From Thiorhodovibrio litoralis (GTDB lineage Bacteria > Pseudomonadota > Gammaproteobacteria > Chromatiales > Chromatiaceae), in assembly GCF_033954455.1 (NCBI RefSeq), contig NZ_CP121473.1, positions 62,001 through 126,000 of the forward strand: DNA of 64,000 nt, given 5' to 3'. Both the position numbers and the translations under genes were made by a program. This document shows positions 9,098 through 20,162 of the stretch, piece after piece. Every line of letters starts with the position of its first letter. Within the stretch, counting starts at the first letter, position 1. Below the pieces are notes generated by a model. That model did no database searches. It was not told the origin of the DNA and saw only the letters and a program-made list of their open reading frames with translations.

Positions 9098-10473
9098 TCA
9101 GGCTGAGCCCTGGTAGTACTTGGCGACCTCGGTCTCGGACATACGCGTGAGCATGTCGCGCGGGAATTTGCTCATCAGCTCCCAGGCCAGGTTGAGCGTG
9201 GCCTCGATCGAACGGTCTTCGGATTCACCCTGACCGACGAATTGCTTGTCGAAGTCATCGGCGAATTTCAAATAGCGCCGGTCGCGTTCGGACAGCTCAT
9301 CGGCACCGATAATGGAGGCCAGGTTGCGCGTCTCCAGCGCCCGGGCATAGAGGGCATAGAGCTGGGCGGCGACATGCGGGTGATCCTCGCGGGTGTCGTC
9401 CTTGCCGATGCCGTCTTTCATCAGGCGCGACAGGCTCGGCGAAATATGCACCGGTGGATAGACGCCCTGGTTGTGCAACTCGCGCGAGAGCACGATCTGG
9501 CCCTCGGTGATGTAGCCGGTCAGGTCAGGGATCGGGTGGGTGATGTCATCCGAGGGCATGGACACCACAGGCACCATGGTGATGGAGCCGTGGCGGTTAT
9601 GGATACGCCCGCAGCGCTCGTAGATCTCGGCCAGGTCGGAATACAGATAACCCGGATAGCCTTTACGTGCCGGTACGTCGCCCTTGGCGGTTGCGACCTC
9701 GCGCAGTGCCTCGGCGTAGTAGGTCATGTCGGTCATCACCACCAGCACATGGCGGTCGAGTTCGTAGGCCAGATACTCAGCCGCGGTCAGCGCGGTGCGC
9801 GGCAGGGTCAGGCGCTCAACCGGTGGATCATCGGCGAGGTTGACGAACATCACCACATTGCGCAGCACGCCGGAGCTGGCGAATTCGTCGCGAAAGAACT
9901 TGGCATCGGCATAGGACACGCCCATGGCCGCAAAGACGATTGAGAAGCTGGAGTCCTGATCCTTCAGCTTGGCCTGGCGCACGATCTGGGCAGCGAGCCG
10001 GTTATGCGGCAGGCCAGAGCCGGAGAAGATCGGCAGCTTCTGACCGCGCACCAGGGAGTTCAGCCCGTCGATGGTGGAAATGCCGGTCTGGATGAATTCA
10101 CGTGGATAGGTGCGCGCTGCCGGGTTGATGGCCGAGCCACCGACCGCGCGGCGCAGGTTCGACAGCACTGGCGGGCGCCCGTCGCGCGGCTCGCCTAGGC
10201 CGTTAAACTCGCGCCCGAGCAGCTCCGGCGACAGGGCGATCTCCACCGGCTGGTCGAGAAAGCGCACCCAGATGCCAGACAGGTCCAGATCATCGGTGCC
10301 CTCGAACACCAGAATCAACACTTCGTCATCCGCCGCGCGAATCACCTGGCCGTCGCGCGTCTCGCCGCGCTCGTCGGTGATGCGCACACGATCACCAAAG
10401 GCAATCCCAGGGGTCTCGCGCACAACGATCAGGCCGCCGCTCGCTTGGCTGGCAGTGCGGTATTCCTTGATAC

Positions 10474-10477
<4 letters not shown>
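9098..10477 (-). CDS. ntpB: V/A-type ATPase subunit B
   Basis: 459 residues, the usual length for the non-catalytic nucleotide-binding subunit. Recognisable elements are PREFIQTGISTIDGLN, SGSGLPHNRLAAQI (a degenerate P-loop lacking GKT) and the segment MTDMTYYAEALREV. Its start overlaps the stop of subunit A by 4 bp (ATGA), implying translational coupling and matched synthesis of A and B. Confidence 0.95.
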
Positions 10478-12288
<1,811 letters not shown>

Positions 12289-12292
12289 GGTA

Positions 12293-12934
12293 TCAGCCAC
12301 CGAAGATGTTGCCGGTATCGAAGCCGCTCGGGAGCAGGCGCTCGAGAATGGTCTGCTGAATGCGGGAGCCGAGCCGGGCGAGGCGGCCCTCGAAGGTGTT
12401 GTCGACCCGAATGCGCCCGTCGGCGCTGACCACCAGCACGCCAAACAGCGTGTCGATCGGATCGTTCGCCAGCTCCAGCCGGGTGCCGGCAGGGGCGGCG
12501 GCGGTAATTTGCTCCCAGTTGGACTCCAGCAGCTTGTGGTCGCGGGCATTGGCATGCACCCGCAACTCGCTTTTCTCGATGGTCTCGGCTGCCGCGGCGA
12601 TGAAGCCGCTGAGAGTCGTCAGGCAGGCGTTGCTGTCCTCGGCATGCGCGAGCATGCGCTCGTTCAGCTGAGCCTCCACGTTGCGCACCAGGTTCCAGCG
12701 CGTGCGGTCGAGGTCGCTCTGCATTTTGAGCTCCTGCGCCTGCACCCGCTGGCGGAAGCTGCGCTCACCAAGCGCCTTGGCGATGCTGTCCTCGCGCTCC
12801 TCGCGCAGCCGCAGCTTATCGGCGGCTTCGCGCAGAATGGTATCGCGGCTGCGTTGACCGCGGTTGTGGTATTCCTGCGCCAGGCGCTCGGCCCGGGCGA
12901 GAATGGCCTGTTCCAGATCTTGTGCTTGGGTCAC
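12293..12934 (-). CDS. ntpE: V/A-type ATPase subunit E (peripheral stalk)
   Basis: 213 residues: a long charged N-terminal helix (about 1-110, rich in Arg, Glu and Gln) and a compact C-terminal domain with GVLVVSADGRIRVDNTF, the conserved subunit E C-terminal signature. It pairs with the small H/G subunit to form the outer stalk holding the head against rotation. It lies 68 bp after subunit F and directly before A. Confidence 0.88.
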   Translation of the reverse strand: MTQAQDLEQAILARAERLAQEYHNRGQRSRDTILREAADKLRLREEREDSIAKALGERSFRQRVQAQELKMQSDLDRTRWNLVRNVEAQLNERMLAHAEDSNACLTTLSGFIAAAAETIEKSELRVHANARDHKLLESNWEQITAAAPAGTRLELANDPIDTLFGVLVVSADGRIRVDNTFEGRLARLGSRIQQTILERLLPSGFDTGNIFGG

Positions 12935-13002
12935 GGTCGAGCCTGTATGAGTCGGGGGCCTGGTTGTGCGGACTGAGTCATGCGTGCTGAGTCAAATGAA
13001 GG

Positions 13003-13344
13003 CTAATGAAGCTGGGAGCTGCCAAACATCGCGCTCAAGCGCTCAGCGACATCGCTTTGCAGCCGCGGGTCGGCTTGCAGCCGCGGCACCGCAATGACCA
13101 CGATCCGCCCGCCCTCGCGGCGGACCTGACGCAGAGCCGGAATCTCCGCCTGCATCAGGTCCTCATCGACGATCACAAATGCCCGGGCGCGCTCGCGTTG
13201 AAGCGCGCGCAGGCGCTGATCGACCTCGTCCGGAGAGGGATCGGGATGGGTCTCGAATCCGATCAGCCGAAAACCATCGGCCAGCGCTTGCTCGCCGAGA
13301 AACAGCATCTGGGTTTGTGGACTGACCGATGGAGCTTCGCTCAT
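13003..13344 (-). CDS. ntpG: V/A-type ATPase subunit F
   Basis: 113 residues with the small Rossmann-like fold of V-type subunit F. GEQALADGFRLIGFET near the N-terminus resembles the family motif in which the chain senses and contacts subunit D, and ARAFVIVDEDLM and GRIVVIAVP form the core strands. Its place between K and E is unusual, since F more often sits just before A. Naming follows Enterococcus, where this subunit is NtpG. Confidence 0.82.
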   Translation of the reverse strand: MSEAPSVSPQTQMLFLGEQALADGFRLIGFETHPDPSPDEVDQRLRALQRERARAFVIVDEDLMQAEIPALRQVRREGGRIVVIAVPRLQADPRLQSDVAERLSAMFGSSQLH

Positions 13345-13437
13345 GGGCGCATGGTTCCGGGTGCTGATGGCTCTTGGGCGCTGAGGGGCAGAGCGGCTGA
13401 TGATCGCGGTCGCGAACGCCTTTGCTGGTTGGCAGTA

Positions 13438-13884
13438 TCAGATGCGGTTCAGCAACAGGATACTCATGACCAGACCATAGATGGCAATACCCTCGGCCAG
13501 GCCGAGAAAGATCAGGCTGCGCCCGAGTGCTTCCGGGCGCTCCATCACCGCGGCCAGGGAGGCGGCGCCAATCGGGCCGACGGCGATTCCCGCGCCAATG
13601 GTGGACAGGCCGGTCGGGATGCCGACACCGAGAATAGCCAGACCCATGCCGGTGGAAATCTCAACCGCGGCGGTGGTAGCCCCTGCCGTCTCCGCCATGG
13701 CGTCCCCGATACCCAGTACCAGAATGCCGATCAGGGCGCCGAAGAAGCTTAACAGTTGGGTGCTCAGCGCCGGCTTGAACCATGTGCGCATGCGAGCCGC
13801 CTGTGCCGGTCGGAATTCCAGATACAAACCGCTGGCCACCAACGAGAAGATGGCAAGCGACATGAGAACAACGAGCCAATACAT
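13438..13884 (-). CDS. ntpK: V/A-type ATPase proteolipid subunit K
   Basis: 148 residues with four hydrophobic helices (about 1-22, 42-62, 76-103, 120-145). Only the last carries the ion-binding carboxylate, Glu131 in LGLAEGIAIYG; the first hairpin has no acidic residue mid-membrane. This resembles duplicated c-type subunits in which one hairpin lost its site. Small-residue packing (GIPTGLSTIGAGIAVGPIG) is typical. It lies 169 bp after subunit I, a gap large enough for its own ribosome-binding control. Confidence 0.92.
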   Translation of the reverse strand: MYWLVVLMSLAIFSLVASGLYLEFRPAQAARMRTWFKPALSTQLLSFFGALIGILVLGIGDAMAETAGATTAAVEISTGMGLAILGVGIPTGLSTIGAGIAVGPIGAASLAAVMERPEALGRSLIFLGLAEGIAIYGLVMSILLLNRI

Positions 13885-14053
13885 GAGGACGACTCCTGTA
13901 GGATAGAGAGAAAAAGTAAAAACAAAGCAGAAGCTAAGAAGGAACCATCAGGTAAGGAACCATCAGGCCCCATTACGCACGTCGGCTAGCCGGTCGCCGC
14001 TGGGGAGATTGTACCTGTTCCCGTCCGCGCCTCCGCGCCAATGCGGTCTTGCA

Positions 14054-16078
14054 TTATGACTTTCCCGGAGTTCCGCCGAGCCTCAGCCGCAGGGGCGCGA
14101 ACTCATGGCCATCGCCAGAGAAGTAGCGCGAGAAGCCTTCGTAATACTGCAAACGCATCACCTGAATCATCACAATGCCGCCTTCGAGCACCAGGATGAA
14201 CAGGTTGCCGAGAATTAACGTGAGTATGGTACCAAAGGTGCCGAGCATGTCAGCCAGCGTGAAGATGGCAATCGCCAGCGCGGCATGGTTGAGGCTGAAG
14301 GCCGAGACACGCAGGAACGAGAGGGTATTGGACAGATAGACGATGACGGTGTCGAGCGTCTCGATGGCGACGACCAGGATCTTCTCGCCGGTCGGACCGC
14401 TGAGATGCCGCCATTGGTGCACCGCCAGGGTCGCGAGCGAGCCGAGCACGATCAGCCCGGGCCAGAGACCGAAGCCGCCGGCGGTCGCGAGATTCCAGCC
14501 GCCGGCCAGAAAGCCGAGGTAGAACAATAAATTGACCAGCCCATGTGGTGCGAGTAGCGCGCCCTCAAGGTTGCCGACCGCGAAACGGTTGTAAATGCCG
14601 AGCGAACAGGCGGCGATGATGAACACAATACCCCAGACTAGCGCGACCTCAAGCATGACGATCGGGTCCTCAAGCGGCGCCATCCACAGCGCCGGCAGCC
14701 AGTGCTCGACGCCGAAGATGCTGCCGAAAACAAAGCCGAACAGCATTGAGGACACGCCGGCCGCGATGCCGAATGCGGCGAAGTTTTTGAGCTTGTCGCG
14801 CGCCAGGTAGGCAGCCAGCGCGATCACTGCGCCATGGCCGACATCGCCGAACATCATGCCGAACATCAGCAGGAAGGTCAGCGCAAACAGTGGCGTGGGG
14901 TCGATCTCACCGTACTGCGGCACGCCGTATTGTTTGACCAGGGTCGAGAAGGGCGCGAGCACGCGGTTGTGGGTCGGCACCGTTGGCACCAGCGGGCGCT
15001 CCTTGGCGGTCGGGTTGCGCTCCTCGAGGGCAAAGGGCAGTTGCAGATGATGTTGCAGGCCATCGCGCAGCGCCTCAAGCGCGCGCGCCGGTACCCAGCC
15101 GCATAGCACCGCGAGACTTTTCACCCCATGGATGGACGGATCGAGTGTCACCAGGGGCTCGGCCAGCAGCAGTGCCCGCTGCGCGTCCAGCAACGGCGTG
15201 CGATGGGCGGTGCGCCAGTCGGCCAGTTCTTGTTGCAGCTTGGCTCGCTGCTCCTCCAGGCTGAGGTGGCGGGTACGGAAGTCGGCCTCCAACTCCTCCG
15301 GGGCCTTGTCGGTGATGCCCTCCGGAATTGGCAGCGCCTGAAAGCCAGCCGAGCCCAGCACCGAGCCCAGCTGGTTCTCGCGCTCGCCGCTGGGGCCGAT
15401 GATGATCACATGGGCGTGGTTGTCGCGCTGCATGTAATTGAGCAGCAGGTGCCCGGCCAGGGCGACCGAGCCTTCGAGCCGGCTCACATTCACCCGCGGG
15501 ACCAGGCCGATGTAGAAATCGAGAAAGCGCGTCTTGCGCTTGAGCGCGCCGAGATCGACCTGGAGGTTGGCGAAGTTGGCGAGCGCGGCTTCCTGCTCGC
15601 GCAGCACCCGCTCCTGCTCATCGATGCCGCGGAAGGATTCTTCGAAATGCGACGCCTCTTCCCACAGCGCGCCGAGCTTTTGGTTGAGTGCCTCGAGCTC
15701 GTCATGGTCGATGACGCGCAGGTTCTCAAGCGCCGGGTTTTCGTTAAGCTCCACCACGCGGGCGATCTTGTCCAGGCGCGAGCGCGCCTGGGCAAAGGTT
15801 TCGCGGTAGTCGCGCCCAGGCAGGTTGGCCAGCGCCTGCTCCTCGGGCGGGCGGCTGTCGGGATGGAACTGCTCGGTCTGCGCCAGTGCCAGCGAGGCGC
15901 GCGGCAGATCTTCCGTCATCAGCATCAGGCGCACATGCTTCATCGGCAGTGGCAGCAGGCGCGGGCGGGTGTCATCCTCGACCCGGCCTTTGATGAGTTG
16001 CCACAGCCAGGACAGCCCCGTGCGCAGCTGGGTCGCAGATGTGCGGGCGGCGCGGGTGATGGATTGGGACTTGATCAT
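14054..16078 (-). CDS. ntpI: V/A-type ATPase subunit I (a-subunit stator)
   Basis: 674 residues. The N-terminal cytoplasmic half has long coiled helices (about 110-330). The C-terminal half has about eight membrane helices from PLFALTFLLMFGMMFGDVGHG onward. The segment YLSNTLSFLRVSAFSLNHAALA carries the essential Arg that faces the proteolipid Glu. About 46 residues (basic, Trp-containing) precede the usual family start near MKHVRLMLM. Either this is a real extension or the start is ATG codon 47. It sits between C and K. Confidence 0.92.
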   Translation of the reverse strand: MIKSQSITRAARTSATQLRTGLSWLWQLIKGRVEDDTRPRLLPLPMKHVRLMLMTEDLPRASLALAQTEQFHPDSRPPEEQALANLPGRDYRETFAQARSRLDKIARVVELNENPALENLRVIDHDELEALNQKLGALWEEASHFEESFRGIDEQERVLREQEAALANFANLQVDLGALKRKTRFLDFYIGLVPRVNVSRLEGSVALAGHLLLNYMQRDNHAHVIIIGPSGERENQLGSVLGSAGFQALPIPEGITDKAPEELEADFRTRHLSLEEQRAKLQQELADWRTAHRTPLLDAQRALLLAEPLVTLDPSIHGVKSLAVLCGWVPARALEALRDGLQHHLQLPFALEERNPTAKERPLVPTVPTHNRVLAPFSTLVKQYGVPQYGEIDPTPLFALTFLLMFGMMFGDVGHGAVIALAAYLARDKLKNFAAFGIAAGVSSMLFGFVFGSIFGVEHWLPALWMAPLEDPIVMLEVALVWGIVFIIAACSLGIYNRFAVGNLEGALLAPHGLVNLLFYLGFLAGGWNLATAGGFGLWPGLIVLGSLATLAVHQWRHLSGPTGEKILVVAIETLDTVIVYLSNTLSFLRVSAFSLNHAALAIAIFTLADMLGTFGTILTLILGNLFILVLEGGIVMIQVMRLQYYEGFSRYFSGDGHEFAPLRLRLGGTPGKS

Positions 16079-16102
16079 AGGGTTAATGACTGGGATGGGC
16101 GC

Positions 16103-17182
16103 TCACGCGGCTGCCGCCAGGGGGCTACTGCCGGTCGCGGCATTGGCCGCGGCGCCGAAGGCATGGGGGTCGACCGCGCTTTTGATGACATCCCGCGGCA
16201 ATCCGAGTAGCCCGCCTTGCAGCAGCGCGAAGAGTAACATGAGGTCCATTTCACGCAGCATCAGGTAGGCCAGGGCGCGCGCTACGCCGGAGGCGCTCTG
16301 GGTCAGGATATGGCGCGTCTCCTCGGCCTGATGAGCAACAACGCGGCGCTGGACCTCAATCAGATCCTCTGCGTCAGCCATGCGCGTTGCCAGCGGCTCG
16401 GGCAGCGCATCAAGCAGCTGGCGCAGATTCTCGCGGTTGACCAGATCGAGCAGGCGTTCGCGATGGAGCAGACGCGGCGAGGGCACCAGCTGATAGAAGG
16501 TCTCGCTCGGGGAGAAGCTATAGGCAAAGCGAAAGCGCAGCATCCACAAAAGATCCACGCGGTCGAGTAGCGCGCCGATCAGCCGTCGTAGCGGCTGCAG
16601 GCTGTCGCCCTGAAAGCGCATGGTCTGGCGCGCCAGGTCGCTGTAGTACTGCTGGTCGATCGCGGCCTCAAGCGCGAAGGGCTCGCGCTTTTGCTCATAG
16701 ACCTCGCGCGCCTGGCGGGCCAAAAGGCTGAAGGGGCCTTGCTCGAGCACGCGCAACAGCTCCAGCACGTTCTCGGTGCGGAACAGCTCATCGCGGCGCA
16801 AGCGCAATCCAGGCGGCAGGTCGTAGAGATCGCGGCGAATGGCCTCGGGGTCAAGGTCATAGAGCTTGCCGCGGATCAATGTCTTGAGGTTGAACAACGC
16901 ATAACGCCGCGCCCAACTCAGCACCAGGGCGCGTTCGGCCGGGTTCATCGGGCGGATCAGCACAGAGACGTCGGCAAGCAGGGTCTGGATCAGTGCCTGC
17001 TCGAGCGCGCGCACCTTGGCATGCGCGGAGAGCTGGTCCTCGATCACCGCTTGCAACTCCAGGCGCTCGGTCAGCTCCGGCAGTTCAAGCCCAAGCAGAT
17101 TGTTGGCCCGCTCGGGAGTGAGCAGTCGGGTGCTCATGACCGAGACTCGGGTATTGAGGTAAGCGTGCGCGGCAGCGCTCAT
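16103..17182 (-). CDS. ntpC: V/A-type ATPase subunit C (central socket)
   Basis: 359 residues, predicted nearly all helical, matching the funnel-shaped C/d subunit that seats the rotor shaft on the proteolipid ring. Typical features are AYLNTRVSVMSTRLL at the start, the three-fold repeat of helical bundles, and LREMDLMLLFALLQGGLLGLP near the end. The Ala-rich C-terminal tail is variable. It follows the H/G gene by 49 bp and precedes I by 24 bp. Confidence 0.85.
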   Translation of the reverse strand: MSAAAHAYLNTRVSVMSTRLLTPERANNLLGLELPELTERLELQAVIEDQLSAHAKVRALEQALIQTLLADVSVLIRPMNPAERALVLSWARRYALFNLKTLIRGKLYDLDPEAIRRDLYDLPPGLRLRRDELFRTENVLELLRVLEQGPFSLLARQAREVYEQKREPFALEAAIDQQYYSDLARQTMRFQGDSLQPLRRLIGALLDRVDLLWMLRFRFAYSFSPSETFYQLVPSPRLLHRERLLDLVNRENLRQLLDALPEPLATRMADAEDLIEVQRRVVAHQAEETRHILTQSASGVARALAYLMLREMDLMLLFALLQGGLLGLPRDVIKSAVDPHAFGAAANAATGSSPLAAAA

Positions 17183-17231
17183 GATGCTCCCAGCGGGTGA
17201 TCCAACAGCGGGTGATCCAATTTCTGGGCGG

Positions 17232-17549
17232 CTAGAGCCGGGTGTCGGTCAGCAGCGCGAATGCAGCATCCAGCGCCTCGGCCTCGCGCTGCTCGGCCAT
17301 GTCGCGCAGCTGAATGTGGCGCTCGTCGTAGCGGCGGTGCAGCTCAGCAATCGTCTGCTCGGCGCGCTCGTCAGCCTTGTCGATTTGGCCCCGGTGCAGC
17401 TCAGGAATGGACGCGCGGAAGCGTTCCTCGGTGGCGCGCGCGTCCTGCATGGCCTGCTGGATCACACGCTCCTGCTCGCGCTCGGCATCCTGGGCGATCT
17501 GCTCGGCGCGGACCTCGGCGTCAAGCAGGCGTTTTAGGGTGTCATCCAT
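17232..17549 (-). CDS. ntpF: V/A-type ATPase small peripheral-stalk subunit (G/H type)
   Basis: 105 residues, almost entirely Ala/Glu/Arg/Gln coiled coil (VRAEQIAQDAEREQERVIQQ). Length, composition and position as first gene of the operon match the subunit that wraps around subunit E in the outer stalk. Names differ between species (NtpF, AhaH, VatG). The operon promoter should lie in the 89 bp between this gene and mlaA. Confidence 0.75.
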   Translation of the reverse strand: MDDTLKRLLDAEVRAEQIAQDAEREQERVIQQAMQDARATEERFRASIPELHRGQIDKADERAEQTIAELHRRYDERHIQLRDMAEQREAEALDAAFALLTDTRL

Positions 17550-17638
17550 TGCGTTGTCGCTCTCAGTGGGTTCAGCAACACTAGCCTACGCGAAGCCGCG
17601 AAAATTGGCGAGAACCAGATGTGCGCCGCGGCAGGTCA

Positions 17639-18406
17639 TCACTCAACGACACCAAGATCCCAAATATCCTGGTCGATCGCGTCATCGCTCGGATCGCCAT
17701 CCTTCACCTCGTTGGCGCGTTGCTGCAGGTAAGCATCACGCACGAAGCTGTAGCGATCGATCGCCGCTTGATCGAATATCTCGCTCGCGGTCAGCAAGCC
17801 GGCACGTTTGTCGATGACCCGTAATCCGACAAAGCCCCAGTAAATTTCTTCTTTGTTGACGCTGAAGAAGGGGTCGATGACCACATCGCCGGCAAAGCCG
17901 AAGGTGTCGCGCACCGTGCTGGGGCCGATGATGGGCATGATGAAGTAAGGGCCGTTGGCAAAGCCCCAGTAGCCGAGCGTTTGACCGAAATCCTCCTTGT
18001 AGCTCGGGATGCCCATGTTGGTGGCCACATCGAAGAGCCCGAGTACGCCGACGGTGGTGTTCACCAGCACCCGCCCGACATCGCTGCCGGTGCGTGAGAG
18101 CTTGAACTGCAGCAGGTTGTTCACTGCTGAGGTCGCATCGGCAACATTGTCGAAGAAGTTGGTGACGCTGCGGTTCACCGGCTCCGGCATGATCAGTTGG
18201 TATGCCTGGGCCGTGGGCTTGATAAAGGCGTTGTCGAAGTCGGTGTTGAACTTGAACATGGCCCGATTGTAGGGCTGCCAGGGGTCGCGCGGGTCGCGGT
18301 ACTCCTCTGGCACGGACGCGCAGCCGATGGTGATCGATACAATCAAGAGGAGGCCGGGCAGCAGGCTCAGCCTTGCCCAGGTCAGTTGGAATTTGGATTG
18401 CCTCAT
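17639..18406 (-). CDS. mlaA: MlaA/VacJ outer-membrane lipoprotein
   Basis: ATG 18406 is preceded by GGGAG at 7-base spacing, so it is preferred over the frame's extension to 18457. The 255-residue product has a lipoprotein signal (SITIGC, lipidated Cys29). The MlaA domain follows, with DPWQPYNRAMFKFN, NRSVTNFFDNV, VLGLFDVATNMG and the typical Gly/Pro segment YWGFANGPYFIMP. MlaA forms a ring in the inner leaflet of the outer membrane and passes misplaced phospholipids to MlaC. No other mla gene is adjacent. Confidence 0.92.
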   Translation of the reverse strand: MRQSKFQLTWARLSLLPGLLLIVSITIGCASVPEEYRDPRDPWQPYNRAMFKFNTDFDNAFIKPTAQAYQLIMPEPVNRSVTNFFDNVADATSAVNNLLQFKLSRTGSDVGRVLVNTTVGVLGLFDVATNMGIPSYKEDFGQTLGYWGFANGPYFIMPIIGPSTVRDTFGFAGDVVIDPFFSVNKEEIYWGFVGLRVIDKRAGLLTASEIFDQAAIDRYSFVRDAYLQQRANEVKDGDPSDDAIDQDIWDLGVVE

Positions 18407-18540
18407 GCCCTTACTCCCGGGTCCATCGCGCGCGACCGGGGGTGTCGCGGCGAGCATTATGCGTTCGCCATGTTAGCACAGCGTGGGCTCGCGCCAAGGA
18501 GATCACCCAATGCGGTGCTCGCGCCGGCTTGAGTGGCAGG

Positions 18541-19179
18541 TCACCAGCTCACAGCCTGTTCGGAAATGTTCTTGAGCATGGCCGCCACCTCGCCCATCAC
18601 CTCGCTGCCTGATACCTCGTCGGCACCGAAGCGGCGGTGTGCAACAAAGGTCTTGTCCGGCTCATCCGGCAGGGTGTAGACCGCAATGATGAACGGGCAG
18701 TTGACCACGCGCGACGGGTCTTCGGCAATCATGCGTCGCGACAGAACCGCACTGCAGAACTCTACCGAATGCGCTTGCCCGAAGAGCGGGCGATCAGCAC
18801 CAAGATCGGCCCCGGTGCGCTCGAGCATCTCGCTCATGTGCATGATGTTGTTGATGAACAGTCCGCGCTCTTCGATGGCGAGGCGCAGTCCGTCCATCAC
18901 GTCGTCAAAACTGCTGTCACTCTCATAGACCGCGGCCGAGCCGCCCTCCGCTGCCGCGACCGGCATCGCGCAAAGCGCTAGCAGTGAGACCGGGAGCAGC
19001 CAGGCGGGGAACCAGGTTCGTAGCCGGACCAAAACCCGAAAGCGCAGCCCGATCAGGGATAGCAGCGGGAGCTGGGTTTTGGAAGCTGCACCGACACCCG
19101 TAGCGGAACCGGAAGCAAACCCGGAACCCGAACCAGAACCCGAGTGAGAACCCGAACAGAGAGAAATGGTATCAATCAT
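18541..19179 (-). CDS. Exported DUF302 domain protein
   Basis: The C-terminal part is a DUF302 domain (SFDDVMDGLRLAIEERGLFINNIMHMSEML..., ending AEGVAAML-like helix), a fold seen in heme/copper-handling and uncharacterised proteins. A hydrophobic signal precedes it (WLLPVSLLALCAMPVAAAE). The chosen ATG at 19179 overlaps the hypB stop by 8 bp (ATGATTGA), giving coupling. That adds a 45-residue Ser/Gly-rich leader ahead of the signal peptide, which is odd, so the true start may be a later GTG. The open frame upstream to 19281 is antisense-like His-codon shadow. Confidence 0.65.
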   Translation of the reverse strand: MIDTISLCSGSHSGSGSGSGFASGSATGVGAASKTQLPLLSLIGLRFRVLVRLRTWFPAWLLPVSLLALCAMPVAAAEGGSAAVYESDSSFDDVMDGLRLAIEERGLFINNIMHMSEMLERTGADLGADRPLFGQAHSVEFCSAVLSRRMIAEDPSRVVNCPFIIAVYTLPDEPDKTFVAHRRFGADEVSGSEVMGEVAAMLKNISEQAVSW

Positions 19180-20053
19180 GGTGAGAGTGGCCATGTGCAT
19201 GATGAGGACCATGATGGTGCGCATGATGATGGGTGTGCTGGTGGCCATGCCCGTGATCATGGTGGTGAGCGTGCGGAACATGCTGCGCTTGGAGCTCCAT
19301 GTCGGCCCGTGCTGCGGACAGCTGTGCGCGCAGCCAGTCCAGCCAGGGCGCGATGTCCGGCGCTTTGCCGCGTGACGCGACCTGCAAAAAGGGCACCTCG
19401 GTGGCGAGCTGGCGCAGATAGGTCTCCGCGCGATCCGGGGAGAAATCCTCCAGCACCGGCAGCAGATCGGTTTTGGTCAGCAGGACCAGGTCGGCGGTGC
19501 GGAACATCACCGGATATTTGGCCGGCTTGTCATCGCCCTCCGGCACCGACAGCAATGCCACATGACGATGCTGGCCGAGATCGAAGCTGGCCGGGCAGAC
19601 CAGATTGCCGACATTCTCAATGAACAGCAGGTCGATCTGCTCCAGATCGAGATGATGCAGCGCGTCATGCACAAGATGCGCATCAAGATGGCAGGCGCTG
19701 CCGGTGGCGATCTGAATGGCCGGAACGCCGCGGGCACGAATGCGCTCGGCGTCATTTTCGGTCTCAAGATCGCCCTCAATGACCGCGATGCGCGTCTCCC
19801 CGGCCAGGGCATCGATCGTGGCCTCAAGCAGGCTAGTCTTACCCGCTCCTGGTGAGGACATCAGATTGATCGCCAACACACCATGCGCCGCAAAATGCTG
19901 GCGGTTATGCGCGGCTTGATGATTGTTCTCACCAAGCAAATTGCTCAGCACCTCGACGCTGGCCTGACCATCCGCGGTGCGCGCATGGCGGCCGTCGCCG
20001 GTCACCAGATGCGCGTTGCCGGGCGTGACATTACAACCGCAGGTATCGCACAT
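19172..20053 (-). CDS. hypB: Hydrogenase nickel-insertion GTPase HypB
   Basis: 293 residues. The N-terminal high-affinity Ni motif is MCDTCGC (Cys2, 5, 7), the P-loop SSPGAGKTS is at about 66-74, and the G-domain metal site has CH in GSACHLD and Cys in NLVCPAS. It delivers Ni to [NiFe]-hydrogenase precursors with HypA. Unusually, the His-rich metal store is at the extreme C-terminus (21 His in the last 36 or so residues) rather than between the CxxCGC motif and the G domain. hypA is not adjacent; it lies about 29 kb away at 49287. Confidence 0.93.
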   Translation of the reverse strand: MCDTCGCNVTPGNAHLVTGDGRHARTADGQASVEVLSNLLGENNHQAAHNRQHFAAHGVLAINLMSSPGAGKTSLLEATIDALAGETRIAVIEGDLETENDAERIRARGVPAIQIATGSACHLDAHLVHDALHHLDLEQIDLLFIENVGNLVCPASFDLGQHRHVALLSVPEGDDKPAKYPVMFRTADLVLLTKTDLLPVLEDFSPDRAETYLRQLATEVPFLQVASRGKAPDIAPWLDWLRAQLSAARADMELQAQHVPHAHHHDHGHGHQHTHHHAHHHGPHHAHGHSHHD

Positions 20054-20162
20054 TGCTTAGATTCTCCCTGATCGATAAATAGCCGAGCGTAAACACCACC
20101 AAGACTAGCTGGATCGACCGGCATGGACAACCCCAGCGTGGCTGAATTCGTGGCCAAAAAAA

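Noticed and set aside
12289-12555. N-terminal extension of the subunit A frame
   Set aside because: It is antisense-phase shadow over subunit E, Pro/Ser/Trp-rich, and the canonical A start MTDTQ lies at 12288.
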